A DNA stretch of 64,000 bases from Actinernus sp. WN-2022 (taxonomy: Eukaryota > Cnidaria > Anthozoa > Actiniaria > Actinernidae), in contig JAOWCC010001589.1 of NCBI GenBank assembly GCA_030867875.1, positions 145,983,745 to 146,047,744 on the forward strand. Reading direction: 5' to 3'. Position numbers and translations under genes: made by a program. Position 1 is the first letter of the stretch; every line of letters begins with the position of its first letter. Of the stretch, positions 29,383 through 39,398 are shown piece by piece. Below the pieces are notes generated by a model. That model was not told the DNA's origin, did no database searches, and saw only the letters and a program-made list of their open reading frames with translations.

Positions 29383-30375
29383 TCAACGTTTCCTATGAAA
29401 GGAACGAACATGGTTCTCACTTTCACTTTGCCAAGTCCTACTGCTAGTTAGCCTATGTCTAGTGTAGATTGGTTCGAAGTGGGAATGGTAAGAAGACAAC
29501 TCCTTGACAAAACGCTTGACCGCATTTCCAAATATGCCACATCGCTTAACGACATCCTTAAAAGACATAGACGATCCGGAGCGACGTAGCACCTCGTAAC
29601 TTGCTCCAACGACTTTCGTCTTAAGCATTGATTTTGGGCCTATATTGTTTTCCATTGCCGTAGTAACGACCTCGTGGACTATTTGTTGAACGTCCCTAGG
29701 TACTCCTACAAGATCTAGTTGTAGGAAAGTCGTTGCAATGTGAGGAACTATGCGCTCAGCATCCAAGTCTACCTCAATCTTATCGTCGTCACACAGAGAA
29801 CGTATGAAGACCTCTCCACTATGAATGCCTTCGTTTCTTAGTTGCATGAAGCGAGCGACCTCACCTTTAGATCGGACGAATCCACATTGTATGCATGCAT
29901 GGTAGAGTAGAGCAGCTAAAATATTTTTCTTAGCATCGCTACGCTTGAGACAAACTTTCATTACTTGGGTGAATGCGTCGGCTACGATTTCTAACGCGTT
30001 CATAGGGAACGATAGGTCATAACTTTGTTTATAAATAGTGTTGTATGCTCGTAGTTCTTGTAGGAGCGTTCGTCGTTTCAGTTCTATGTCATCATCGCTT
30101 TGCTTTGGTTTTGCGTGGTCTAGATCACTTTGATACTTAAACCCGTCCGGACATACTATACGCAGTCGAGTAGTAATAATATCGATCTTAGTTTCTTCAC
30201 ATGGTTCGACCTCGGAAACAAGCCCACATGTGGGACACACGAATTCCGTTCCTTGTATTTCAAAGGGGCAGAGACAATCAGAACATGTTTCACTGGTGTT
30301 AATATGTTCCACTTGTGGTTTGATATTCAGGCTTCTACGAATTCCAGGACCAAACAATCTGACTAGCTCGTCCAT
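29383..30375 (-). CDS. TFIIB-like transcription factor
   Basis: The 330-residue protein begins with a zinc ribbon, C31-x2-C34 (CSDC) and C47-x2-C50 (CPTC), then two helical repeats of cyclin-box style: AALLYHACIQCGFVRSKGEV and VVGASYEVLRRSGSSMSFKD followed by a helix-turn-helix-like GNAVKRFVKEL. Ribbon plus two cyclin-like folds is the architecture of TFIIB/Brf. It probably directs host or viral RNA polymerase II to the AT-rich viral promoters. It could instead be a viral late factor with similar folds. The convergent neighbour ends 4 bp away. Copy 2 keeps all four cysteines. Confidence 0.78.
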   Translation of the reverse strand: MDELVRLFGPGIRRSLNIKPQVEHINTSETCSDCLCPFEIQGTEFVCPTCGLVSEVEPCEETKIDIITTRLRIVCPDGFKYQSDLDHAKPKQSDDDIELKRRTLLQELRAYNTIYKQSYDLSFPMNALEIVADAFTQVMKVCLKRSDAKKNILAALLYHACIQCGFVRSKGEVARFMQLRNEGIHSGEVFIRSLCDDDKIEVDLDAERIVPHIATTFLQLDLVGVPRDVQQIVHEVVTTAMENNIGPKSMLKTKVVGASYEVLRRSGSSMSFKDVVKRCGIFGNAVKRFVKELSSYHSHFEPIYTRHRLTSSRTWQSESENHVRSFHRKR

Positions 30376-30406
30376 GATACAACTATAGATGTCGTACGTT
30401 CAATAG

Positions 30407-30480
30407 AAAAAAAAAAAAAAAAAGAGGAATGAAGAGGGCCACACAACGACCTTCTTCATTCTTCCTTTTTTTTCTTTTTT
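30407..30480. repeat. A/T-tract-flanked hairpin, internal copy R
   Basis: A run of A, gaatgaagaggg, a loop with ccacacaacgac, then ttcttcattcttcc and T-rich tract. Read on the opposite strand it matches the unit at 21600-21671, so the two are inverted relative to each other. It lies between the TFIIB-like start and the zinc-protein stop. Confidence 0.75.
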
Positions 30481-30491
30481 CGTGGCTATTC

Positions 30492-30947
30492 CTAAGCGTC
30501 CTTCTCGTTCCTCAAGGCAACCAACACCTCGTTGAGCGCATGGTTGAGAGACTCTCCAAGACCTTCCACTGGTTCCAGCACTCTTGGTTCAGCGGGCAAT
30601 GCTACCTCCAGTTCCACCATGTTTGGTTCTGCAAGTTCCTCCTTTCTTGGATCCTCTAGCTTCTTGCTGGACTTCTTAGCGCGTCTTATATAGACACCGG
30701 AAGACTTCACCTTGATGGTGAGACGGTCGCATCCTGAGCAAAGCTCGTAATCAGTACGACATCCTTTACCGCACTTCGAGCATGGTACATATGGGGCACA
30801 GCCTTTTGAGATTTGGTAGTTGTGCTGGGAACAGAACTTCGTTGTCTTCGAAATCTTCTTTGGACATTTTGAGTCCTTCCCTCTCATCAACCAATCACAA
30901 GTCGTCTCAGTCATTGCGGCGTCTACATTTGAGTTCTTCTTCGACAT
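30492..30947 (-). CDS. Two-zinc-motif protein
   Basis: The 151-residue protein carries a first cysteine/histidine motif at about 17-42 (CDWLMRGKDSKC ... FCSQH) and a second at about 55-75 (CSKCGKGCRTDYELCSGC), then a basic linker and an acidic Glu/Pro/Val-rich tail. Both zinc motifs are identical in copy 2; the tail carries a small indel. DNA or RNA binding is likely. The first motif type (C-x9-10-C-x9-10-C-x2-H) is common in nuclear viral proteins. No precise function can be given. Confidence 0.65.
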   Translation of the reverse strand: MSKKNSNVDAAMTETTCDWLMRGKDSKCPKKISKTTKFCSQHNYQISKGCAPYVPCSKCGKGCRTDYELCSGCDRLTIKVKSSGVYIRRAKKSSKKLEDPRKEELAEPNMVELEVALPAEPRVLEPVEGLGESLNHALNEVLVALRNEKDA

Positions 30948-31074
30948 GTTCGATCTGTATGGTATTAATGCGTACTAATATGACAACGAATGCTAATGTC
31001 GTGGAATAAAGAATATATACTAATACCATTCGGTGCCAATATACAGTATAATAATCATTCCTTTAACATATACT

Positions 31075-31116
31075 TCAAGTTTGGATTTTATGTACAAGAA
31101 TGTGTAGTGACACTTT
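31075..31116. repeat. Internal copy of the subterminal repeat
   Basis: The stretch from caagtttggattttatgtac to agtgacactt repeats the terminal-repeat part at 31852-31892 with a couple of changes. It lies just past the stop of the F-box gene, so that gene is enclosed by two copies of subterminal sequence. Copy 2 has the same at 61065-61105. Confidence 0.8.
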
Positions 31117-31122
31117 GGCTTC

Positions 31123-31800
31123 CTACGTGGCAGAATGAGCATCCATGTAGTTGCGTAGTACAACCCTTTCGTCCTCTGTGAGCTGGGAGTACTGCCACTT
31201 AACGAACCATTTAGCGGTATCAAGATGACCATTGTTACAGGCGTATTCTATAGCAAGATCAATGCATTCATACTCTAGGGTTATCTGAAAACGTCGCATG
31301 AGCCACTTAACGTTATTAAGATGACCATTCCTACTGGCACCTAATATAGCAAAACTGACGGCCTTATCCTCTTTGGTGAACTGGAAGTGCTTAATGAGCC
31401 ACTTAGCGATACCAAGATGACCATACTCAAGGGCAGCGCGTAGAACGTGATTGGTGTGTCTGTCCATCATATCGAAACGTAAGTGCTTGATGAGCCACTT
31501 AACAGCATTAAGATCACCATATTCGCTGGCGTAGAGAAGAGAAAAGCTATCGTCGATGGAGCTTGCGGAAATACCGAAAGTTCGAGCCAATTCGTCTCGA
31601 TCGTCGTCACTATGAGTATACCTCAAACCAAAGCATAGTGCTAGTTTACGGAACACTTGGTCTACGTTTTTGTAGCGCGCAAGAGATGCGGCATCGTTTA
31701 GGCGTTTCGATGTCCTTGAGATGCTTGCGAATGACCAAGGACCTGCATGCTCTACGATCTTAGTCAGAATTTCTAGAGGGAGGCACGATATATAATCCAT
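31123..31800 (-). CDS. F-box plus ankyrin-repeat protein
   Basis: The 225-residue protein starts with an F-box at about residues 4-45 (LPLEILTKIVEHAG; SRTSKRLNDAA), followed by ankyrin-like repeats of about 33 residues with the pattern A-x2-GHL-x2-KWLI (four to five units, residues 85-215). F-box/ankyrin proteins of large DNA viruses recruit targets to SCF ubiquitin ligases; the order is reversed from poxviruses but like mimivirus-type proteins. The gene lies next to the right end and uses the TIR-borne TATAGTTATA motif as promoter. Ten or fewer residues differ in copy 2. Confidence 0.78.
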   Translation of the reverse strand: MDYISCLPLEILTKIVEHAGPWSFASISRTSKRLNDAASLARYKNVDQVFRKLALCFGLRYTHSDDDRDELARTFGISASSIDDSFSLLYASEYGDLNAVKWLIKHLRFDMMDRHTNHVLRAALEYGHLGIAKWLIKHFQFTKEDKAVSFAILGASRNGHLNNVKWLMRRFQITLEYECIDLAIEYACNNGHLDTAKWFVKWQYSQLTEDERVVLRNYMDAHSAT

Positions 31801-31812
31801 AGTGGAAGAGAT

Positions 31813-32145
31813 CGATATAACTATATGTAATCATATCTCTAATAGGATTATCAAGTTGGATTTTATGTACAAGAATGTCTAGTGACACTTTGAATGACCC
31901 TTAGTTACCCCTAGTAGTATAGTCGGCGTCAAAATGATACAACTTTTTGTTGTGCAACAAAACTCAAAAGATTGTGAATGGTATGGACGCCTTGTTTTCT
32001 TGCACAAGGGGCGTCATAAAGCGAATTCAGAAATCCACTTCATGACGCCCCTTATGCAAGAAAAAAGGCGTCCATACCATTCACAATCTTTTGAGTTTTG
32101 TTGCACAACAAAAAGTTGTATCATTTTGACGCCGACTATACTACT
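31813..32145. repeat. Right terminal inverted repeat of copy 1 with complete 233-bp palindrome
   Basis: After a 100-bp subterminal part, bases 31913-32145 form a near-perfect palindrome: both arms start and end with agtagtatagtcggcg or its complement, and the tip is around gaattcagaaatccac. Stem differences such as cttgcacaagg against cttatgcaag let its orientation be read. It is about 100 bp longer than the palindromes of copy 2 but has the same base and the same gaattcagaaat tip word. Confidence 0.9.
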
Positions 32146-32151
32146 ATAGAA
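32146..32151. repeat. Target site duplication, right of viral copy 1
   Basis: ATAGAA repeats 16549-16554 and restores the LINE frame across the junction. Confidence 0.85.
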
Positions 32152-33975
32152 ACTCCTAGCGATCTGCATACATTGGTTAAGCAATACTACGACACCCTTG
32201 AATCTTTGCTGAATAAGCATGCACCTACGAAAAACAGATCCATTACGGTTCGTCCTTCCTCTCCATGGTACAATGAACAAATTGGCGAAGAGAAGAGAAA
32301 ACGGAGAGCCCTTGAACGTTGTTGGCGATCTTCAGGGCTGGTTAGTGATAAACACAAGTATGTGTCGCAATGTGATGTCGTTAATGATCTAGTGAGATAT
32401 GCTAAGGTTCAATTTTACTCTGACATTATTCAAAGTAACTGCTGTGATCAAAGAATTTTATTTCAAACCGTTGATAAATTGCTGCATAACAAATCTGATG
32501 TACGATATCCTACATCAAGCTCTGATAAGGATTTGGCAGAAAACTTTGCGGATTTTTTCAGTCAGAAAATAATTATTCTGCGTAGCAATCTGGATGCTGA
32601 TTTTAGCAGCACTTCAGATGTTGTCACTGTTTCTGCTGCATGCCACAGTACTCTAACGAAGTTTCAAAACGTATCGTTACAGCAAGTATCTGACATTATT
32701 ACTGCCTCTAAAGTCAAATCCTGCCCACTCGACCCAGTTCCTGTGTTGGTTCTTAAGGAATGTTTACCTGTTTTATTACAGGTCATGACTGATATTATTA
32801 ACAGCTCGATTGATTCGGCTATAATGCCAGACAATTTTAAGTTAGCTCTCTTAAATCCACTCCTCAAGAAGTCACATCTTGATTTCGAGGTTTATGCCAA
32901 TTTTAGGCCCATCTCTAATTTAATGTTCATGGCCAAGCTCACTGAAAAAGTGGTAGCTTTACAATTAATTGATTATATCGTAAACAATGATCTTGATGAA
33001 ATGTTTCAATCGGCATATAAACAATTTTATAGTACAGAGACTGCCCTTGTGAGGGTGAATAATGACATTCTTAGTATGCTTGATAATCACCGCAGTGTTA
33101 TTCTACTTTTACTAGATTTATCTGCGGCCTTCGACACTGTCGACCATGGTATCTTGCTCGATAGGTTGGCATCCCGTTTCGGTGTAACAGATTCTGCTCT
33201 TGCTTGGTTTAAATCATATCTAAGTAATAGATATCAATTTGTCGCCATTAGGGGCGAAAAGTCTACAAATCGTCCACTGACCTGCGGAGTACCCCAAGGT
33301 TCCGTATTAGGACCAATTTTATATCTTCTTTATACTTCGCCACTCGAGGACATCGTGAGACAATACAGTATGGGGTTTCATTTTTACGCTGATGACACAC
33401 AACTGTATTTGTCTTTCGATTCCCAAGATGTTGAAGACCAAGCGTTATCTACTGCTAGAATCGAAGCATGCGTTCGCGATATAGACAAGTGGATGTTGTT
33501 AAATAAGTTAAAGCTTAATAGAGACAAAACTGAGCTTCTTGTAATCAGCTCAACGTATCGTCCTCGGCCATGCCTGAATTCTATTTCAGTAGGCGATCAT
33601 GATGTTTTGCAATCATCTAAAGCAAGGAATATTGGTGTAGTATTTGATGATGGCTTATCTTTTGAACAACACGTTATGTCGATATGTAAATCTGCATATT
33701 TCCACCTTAGAAAGTTAACTAAAATTAGGGATTATCTATCTAATGATTGTGTAGAAACATTAGTCCATGCTTTCGTAACTAGCAGATTGGACAATTGTAA
33801 TGCGTTGCTCTATGGGCTGTCTAAATATCTCGTTCAGAGGCTGCAATCGGTCCAAAATTGTGCAGCACGTCTTGTCACTCGTACGTTTAAGTTTGCACAT
33901 ATTACGCCTGTGCTTCGGCAACTTCACTGGCTTCCCATAGAGCAGCGTATTATATTTAAGATTCTCCTCTTAATA
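32146..33975 (+). pseudogene. LINE reverse transcriptase, continuation after viral insertion
   Basis: The open frame resumes in phase after the target duplication and runs about 610 codons: a linker, then reverse transcriptase with LDLSAAFDTVDH (motif A), [11 protein letters not shown] (motif B) and FYADDTQLYL (motif C, near 33385), then the thumb. The catalytic aspartates are intact. It is cut near 33975 by another LINE in opposite orientation; the last part lies at about 35135-35375. The clade looks like CR1/L2. It was full coding sequence before the two insertions, except for 5' truncation. Confidence 0.85.
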
Positions 33976-35140
33976 ATAATAATATGTAGATTTATATAGC
34001 GCTATATTCCTATAGTTCAAAGCGCTTCACATTCAATATAAAATAGAAATAATAAAATAAAATAAAAATAACATTAAATAAATAATAAAAATAACTAAAG
34101 TTCATACAAACGCTTGCTTAAAAAGAAATGTTTTTACATTAGACTTAAAATGTGAAAGTGAGCATGACCGCTTTTCCCCCATAGGAAGCGAGTTCTAAAG
34201 AGTAGGAGCTGTAATTTGAAACGCGCGGCTTCCATACGTCTTTAGGCGGTAGCATGGTACTTTAAGAAGATGCTTATTCGAGGAGCGAAGAGTTCTTACA
34301 GGTACATATTTATCGAGGAGGTCAGAAATATAATGAGGTGCCATGCCGTTAAGAGCCTTGTAGGTCAGCAGAAGTATTTTATAGGAGATTCGTTCTTTAA
34401 CTGGTAGCCAGTGAAGTTGCTTCAAAATTGGCGTTATCCTATCAAACTTTCGGGTGCGTGTGACCAGGCGCGCTGCAGCATTTTGCACTCTCTGTAGTTT
34501 ATCTATCAGATAAGTAGGAAGTCCTGTAAGCAATGAATTACAGTTGTCCAGTTTAGAAGATATAAAAGCATGCACTAGTGTCTCGGTATCCTTCTGGGAA
34601 AGGCAGTTCCTAATCTTAGCTATATTGCGGATATGATAAAAAGCTATTTTACACACATTTTGAACTTGTTGCTCTAAATTCATGGATTGGTCGAATATTA
34701 CTCCTATATTCCTGGCTGAAGTTGATGGAGATATGATTGCATCAGCGACATTAACAACTTGTATTTGCGGGCGCGGGCGATGTTGAACACTAAGCACAAG
34801 GAGTTCCGTTTTTCCTCTATTCAGCTTTAATTTGTTACATAGCATCCAAGCATCAATGTCTCGAGCACAGGCCTCGATTTTGGAGACTGCAGCTGCGGTT
34901 TCTTCTGGTGTGGGCTTGAATGACACATATACCTGGCAATCATCGGCGTAGAGATGGAACAATAGACCGTGACTTCGGATAATGTCACCAAGTGGGGAAG
35001 TGTACAGTAAATAGAGAATAGGTCCCAGGACTGACCCTTGTGGTACACCACACTGTAGATCCTTAGATGCTGACCGTATGCCATCAATTTGGACAAACTG
35101 TTTACGATCCCGAAGATAAGTCTTTAAATAATCTAGCACC
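33975..35140 (-). mobile_element. Second CR1/L2-like LINE, 5'-truncated, nested
   Basis: In the minus direction it runs from the fingers/palm of the reverse transcriptase ([29 protein letters not shown] with the YADD box) to the C-terminal [17 protein letters not shown] and a stop at 34195, then a 3' region with Alu-free A/T-rich tail ending in ATT-type repeats at 33975-34000. The open frame of 316 residues is intact. It is inserted into the first LINE, so it is younger than it. Its protein is clearly related to but distinct from the host LINE. Confidence 0.85.
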
Positions 35141-35530
35141 GTCATACATTAGTGATCTTCTTCATATTTACTCTCCGAGAAGGAATCTTAGGTCATGTAG
35201 TCAGCACTTTCTTATAGTACCAAAATCGAGCTTGAAGAGTTATGGCGATAGGATGTTCTCGGTGGCCGCCCCAAAACTTTGGAACAATCTTCCTTTAGAA
35301 ATAAGACTAAATGACTCGGTTTCTGTTTTTAAATCTCGTTTAAAGACATACCTTTTTAAGAAAACTTATTTTTAATCACATGGTTGTATATTTCTTAGTA
35401 ATGTGTTTTTAACTTTTTAGTATTTTAACTTTTTAGTAGTTTTTAATATATAGGAATTGTAAAGCGCCATAGGGCAGTTAGTGTATATGGCGCTATATAA
35501 ATGTGTTATTATTATTATTATTATTATTAT
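35130..35530 (+). mobile_element. 3' end of the first LINE
   Basis: The frame [20 protein letters not shown] continues the interrupted reverse transcriptase ORF and ends FKSRLKTYLFKKTYF with a stop at 35375. A 3' region with ggcgctatataaatgtg and an (ATT)n tail follows. The tail directly abuts block B'. Confidence 0.85.
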
Positions 35531-35531
35531 T

Positions 35532-35639
35532 GGATCCTTGTGGTTTGTACCAGTTTGTGACGTCATGGATCATCATGTCCCAGAACGTGTTCTGAGAATG
35601 AATGATGATGTCACAAACCAGTACAAACCATAGGGATCC
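35532..35639. repeat. 108-bp palindrome at left edge of block B'
   Basis: Same GGATCC-bounded palindrome as at 1791-1898 with one or two changes. Confidence 0.75.
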
Positions 35640-37046
35640 CATTAACTCACAGGTACATTAACTCCATTAACCTATCGTAAATCCTCTATTAAGCCCCCAG
35701 GGGGACTTATTTTTCCCCAAGCATATTTTGGGGGGGGGGGGGGGGGGGGAGCTTATTTAAATTGAAAAGCTAAACTTCAGTAGATTGTCAGCTTCTTCAC
35801 TTATTCTAAACAAAACAGTATCTCCGATCCAGTAAAGTTTTACACCCATATTTCATTACCTAAGTACAAATAATTTCTTTTCACAAAGTTGGCATGTACA
35901 ATGTATGTGAATTTCCTACAGAACGTGCAATGTACTGAAGTAAAATAATACTGATGGTTTTTGTTTCCATTGTGGGGGAAGAGGAGGGAGGGGGCTTAAA
36001 AGAGAGGGGAGGGACACTTATTAAATTTCGTGTCTTAAAAAGGGGGGCTTATTAGAAGAGAGGGCTCAAAAGAAAGAGGGGGGGCTTAATAGAGGATTTA
36101 TGGTAATCACCAAAATATTACCAAGCCAGAATGGCTGGGAAAATTTATACATGTATATCAACATGCAAGCAAACTTAACTGCATGGTTGTGAAGAGATAA
36201 TTATTAAATTGCAAGAAAATTCCAATTTTACCAATCATTTTATTGTGATCTAACCACATAATAGTTTTTAGAAGATCCCTTTATAGTTTTCACCAAAAGA
36301 ATTGAGTTATATATTAGTATAATATTGTTTTTAAATATACATGTACAGTATAAAGTTGCAAGTTATAATTTATTACTGTTGGTTCGTGTTCATTTAACAG
36401 ATTATTTGTGTTTGCGAGAACTGACCGAATCCCTTTAGTCTGCAATTTTCATCTTCTGCAGTTAAACTACTTTGAATTGCAGCCCTGCTCCACTGGCATC
36501 TCTCCTCACCCCCATGTTGATGGAGGGCCTCATTTATGATGCGGCCAGAAATGATTTGGTTGGCATCCGAGTCCACCCTAATTGACAAAGGTACACATGA
36601 TTAAGTCACTTCATTTATAAATAACAGCAAGGACTTAAATAATATTTACATACATGTCAGATTCTGAGGTTTTAGATACATGTAGCACAAAGGGTTGGCA
36701 ACAGGAAAAGCAAGGCAAAGAATGAATTAAAACTGCAGGCTATTTTGTGAGGTCTTTGATTGACACACAGGTTATTTGACAGTAATTCACTGTAAAATGT
36801 GTGGTAAGTTCTGATAATCCAGTAATATATATATATATATATACAGGCGAGCTCCCGATAATCAAATATTCATGAGCTCTCATCAAAAATAGTATTGTTA
36901 AGGTAGTGTTTATACATGTAGATAAAATCTTTTTTTTTTCCATCTTGCCGACAAAGGCACACGTGGCCGCCCATGATTTGTCCTGCCATTTTAATTTAGC
37001 ATCCTGGTGAGTCAGGTTAGCTGTGGTGGCACGACGACGACACAAA

Positions 37047-37163
37047 ATGTCCCTGAAAAGTGACTTGGATGCATATTCTATACGTCCAGTATGGGGCTCC
37101 GCTTGTGCGGGCCCCACTATTGCAAAGGCTCAGCTGACAGAAATTATCATGTACTCACTTGCT
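37047..37163 (+). other. Candidate first exon in block B'
   Basis: Counterpart of 3430-3546: 39 codons starting MSLKSDLDAYSIRPVWG and ending at a GTAAGT donor at 37164. Only conservative replacements separate the two copies. Confidence 0.35.
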
Positions 37164-38342
37164 GTAAGTAAATTAATTCATTTGGGATTTCAGCAGTTAG
37201 ATTACTTTCCTCTGGCATCTGTACATGTGCTTACTGCTTGGGTATGTAGCTGCATAAACTTGCTAAATACTAGCTGATACAACATGCACATAAAATATGA
37301 CTTAATTTTATCTTCCTCAGGCAGGGCAGAGGTATCAGAGGAAATAAATCCAGTAACTTCCAATAAAGTAGACATGATAAAAATAAAGCCTACGATGTGG
37401 TAACTGAAATTGTTTGGGTTTTTTAGCGATAACCTATTGCAACTAGTAAAACCAATTATTTTGGGTCCTGACAGACTACAGAAAAGCATGTTACAGAAAA
37501 TCAGCGAGATGCATGGTTAGGTGTGGTTTGACTATAACACAATATGTTGGACAAGAAAAAAACAAATAATTAAATAGCGCTTACACTTCATCAAAGTTAA
37601 AACCATCGAAGTCTTCCCCCTTTAGACGGGTATTATAAATCCTTCGTACCTCTCTCTTAAAAATCAAAAACAGGAGAGAATCAGAGATAAGAGTTATTAG
37701 GTATATGTATTACTATTTAACTAAATATAACATGTTCAGTTGGGCAGCCCTTTTTACTGTCACATTATATCCATTTCATGTTACTTTAAGGAATGAAGCC
37801 ATACTGTATGTAGGTAACATTTGGCCAATACCTTTTCTAATCCACTTCACTTTTTCTTTCCTTTTTATTAAAATTAATGACAAATGGACAAAAAACTAGC
37901 GCGAGGTGATCGCTGCTTCGTCATCAATCCACGTTTGAGTAGCCAATCAAAGCGCACGAAAAGCACTATTCACTTGTGTGGTATATACTAAAGATTGATA
38001 TTATTTTAGTCCGAGTCATGACATATTTGATACGAATGACGAGTAAAATACACAGCCGTATTAGATGTTTAGCCGACTAATGTTGTTTATAATATAAATT
38101 ATGCCAGAAATGCTATAATAAGGCAAACTTGCCAACATTTCAGAATTTTAGTGCAGAACACTATATCCAATTTGAGAAATCATGCGAGACCGGCGATTTC
38201 ATTTATGAAACGGAACGATGAAATCGCCGGTCACGCATCAAGTAGAGGATGCTATTCGCAGGCTATATTTGGTGCCGCCTTGGGCATATTTCGAGCGTTC
38301 TTGGTAGACTGATAATAATTATTAAAAGAGTTGACAAAACAA

Positions 38343-38642
38343 TCAAGTATATAAGCTTATACTCACTCTACATGCCCAAGGCACGACCACTTTCTCTTCG
38401 CGGGCTTCTCGTCGACCACGGCGACCTCGACCTCTGGCTCCCGCAATCCCCGTCCTTTGTTGTAAATTCGAAATTTCTTTCAGTTGATTTTCGAGGCGTT
38501 GCATCGCCATGTTTCGGTCATTTAGCTCATCTCGGAGGGCCCTATTTTCTCCGGCAACAGTCCGGTTGCTTGCTATCACCTCCTCCAGTAGAACGACATA
38601 GTTGTCAGGAAGCGCGGCAGGTTGAGCTATGTTATTAGCCAT
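38343..38642 (-). CDS. Coiled-coil protein with RG-rich tail, exon candidate
   Basis: The 99-residue frame starts MANNIAQPAALPDNYVVLL, forms a coiled coil (ENRALRDELNDRNMAMQRLE) and ends in an Arg/Gly-rich stretch (ARGRGRRGRRE). The related frame in block B is broken by one base. It may be an N-terminal exon of a longer host or transposon protein, similar in style to the ORF1 of some elements; I do not recognise the family. Confidence 0.35.
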   Translation of the reverse strand: MANNIAQPAALPDNYVVLLEEVIASNRTVAGENRALRDELNDRNMAMQRLENQLKEISNLQQRTGIAGARGRGRRGRREAREEKVVVPWACRVSISLYT

Positions 38643-39177
38643 TTGAAATTAGTAACTTACTATAATGTACAAAATTCTCGATTACAAATCGGTTTATATA
38701 ATAGTAAAGTACGAAAAAGTACTGTACAAACTTGCTAATTAACTTATGATCGCTGTAGTGTCGCTTTGAAGTCTTCTGAAAAGATCGGGAGAAATTTTAA
38801 ACGGTAGATGTTTTTGCGCCCAAAATCATCCCGGTTCAGGTTACCTAGCCAACCGCAATGCAAAACTTTGACGGATTCACGTGAAAAATGAAATACTATC
38901 CCTTGTTTATTCCCGATGCGCTGGACTTCGAACGTGAATGACGTACGTACGTCAAATGGCGGGAATCGTTTCCCGCCGAAGTTCGTGTGGATGTTGTGAA
39001 TGCTTTCTCTGTATTCTTCAACCCATGGCCATGTTATCGTTTTTAGCCATCACAGGAATAGGAATACGAAGAACCTTTCCTTGAGATAAAGCGAGCTGAA
39101 TTTCATGATATCAAGTTGCTGAACTCAAATTAGTTGGGTTCTTAGCAGCATATTGTGCGAGAACTATATTTTTATAG

Positions 39178-39398
39178 GGCTTGCTGACAATAGGTTTCGT
39201 GAAATGAAGCCGGCCGAGTCCCAACAGAGGGCAAGTACTTCTAGAAAAAGGCAAAGAAGCATCGATACGGTGCGTACGAGGAGACTTAGGAGAAACAAGA
39301 ATACCAATTTAGTGATGAAAGGACTAACGAAGAAAGAAAGACGAGCCAGACTCTCTGAAAAGCTACTTGTTAAGAGTCCACTAGTGAGATCGAAATAG
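39178..39398 (+). pseudogene. Truncated basic coiled-coil exon
   Basis: Counterpart of 5503-5873. A C-to-T change makes a TAG stop at 39396, removing the C-terminal coiled coil whose sequence is otherwise still present to about 39546. The splice acceptor now reads tttttatag. Confidence 0.45.

Larger units (their letters stand above)
16555..32145 (+). mobile_element. Endogenous Polinton-like virus, copy 1 (about 15.6 kb)
   Basis: The element has terminal inverted repeats, a target duplication inside a LINE frame, a Polinton-type polymerase B, a retroviral-type integrase, a packaging ATPase, a probable major capsid protein and eleven further open genes. Gene order matches copy 2 exactly. No frame is broken, so the insertion is recent or selected. 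The left end is shorter than the right: the outer arm of the terminal palindrome is absent. It is best described as a Maverick/Polinton-related integrating dsDNA virus with atypical hairpin-like ends. Confidence 0.9.

Noticed and set aside
31934..32280. Open frames crossing the right palindrome of copy 1
   Set aside because: They are by-products of the palindrome and of the LINE junction; the sequence is structural.
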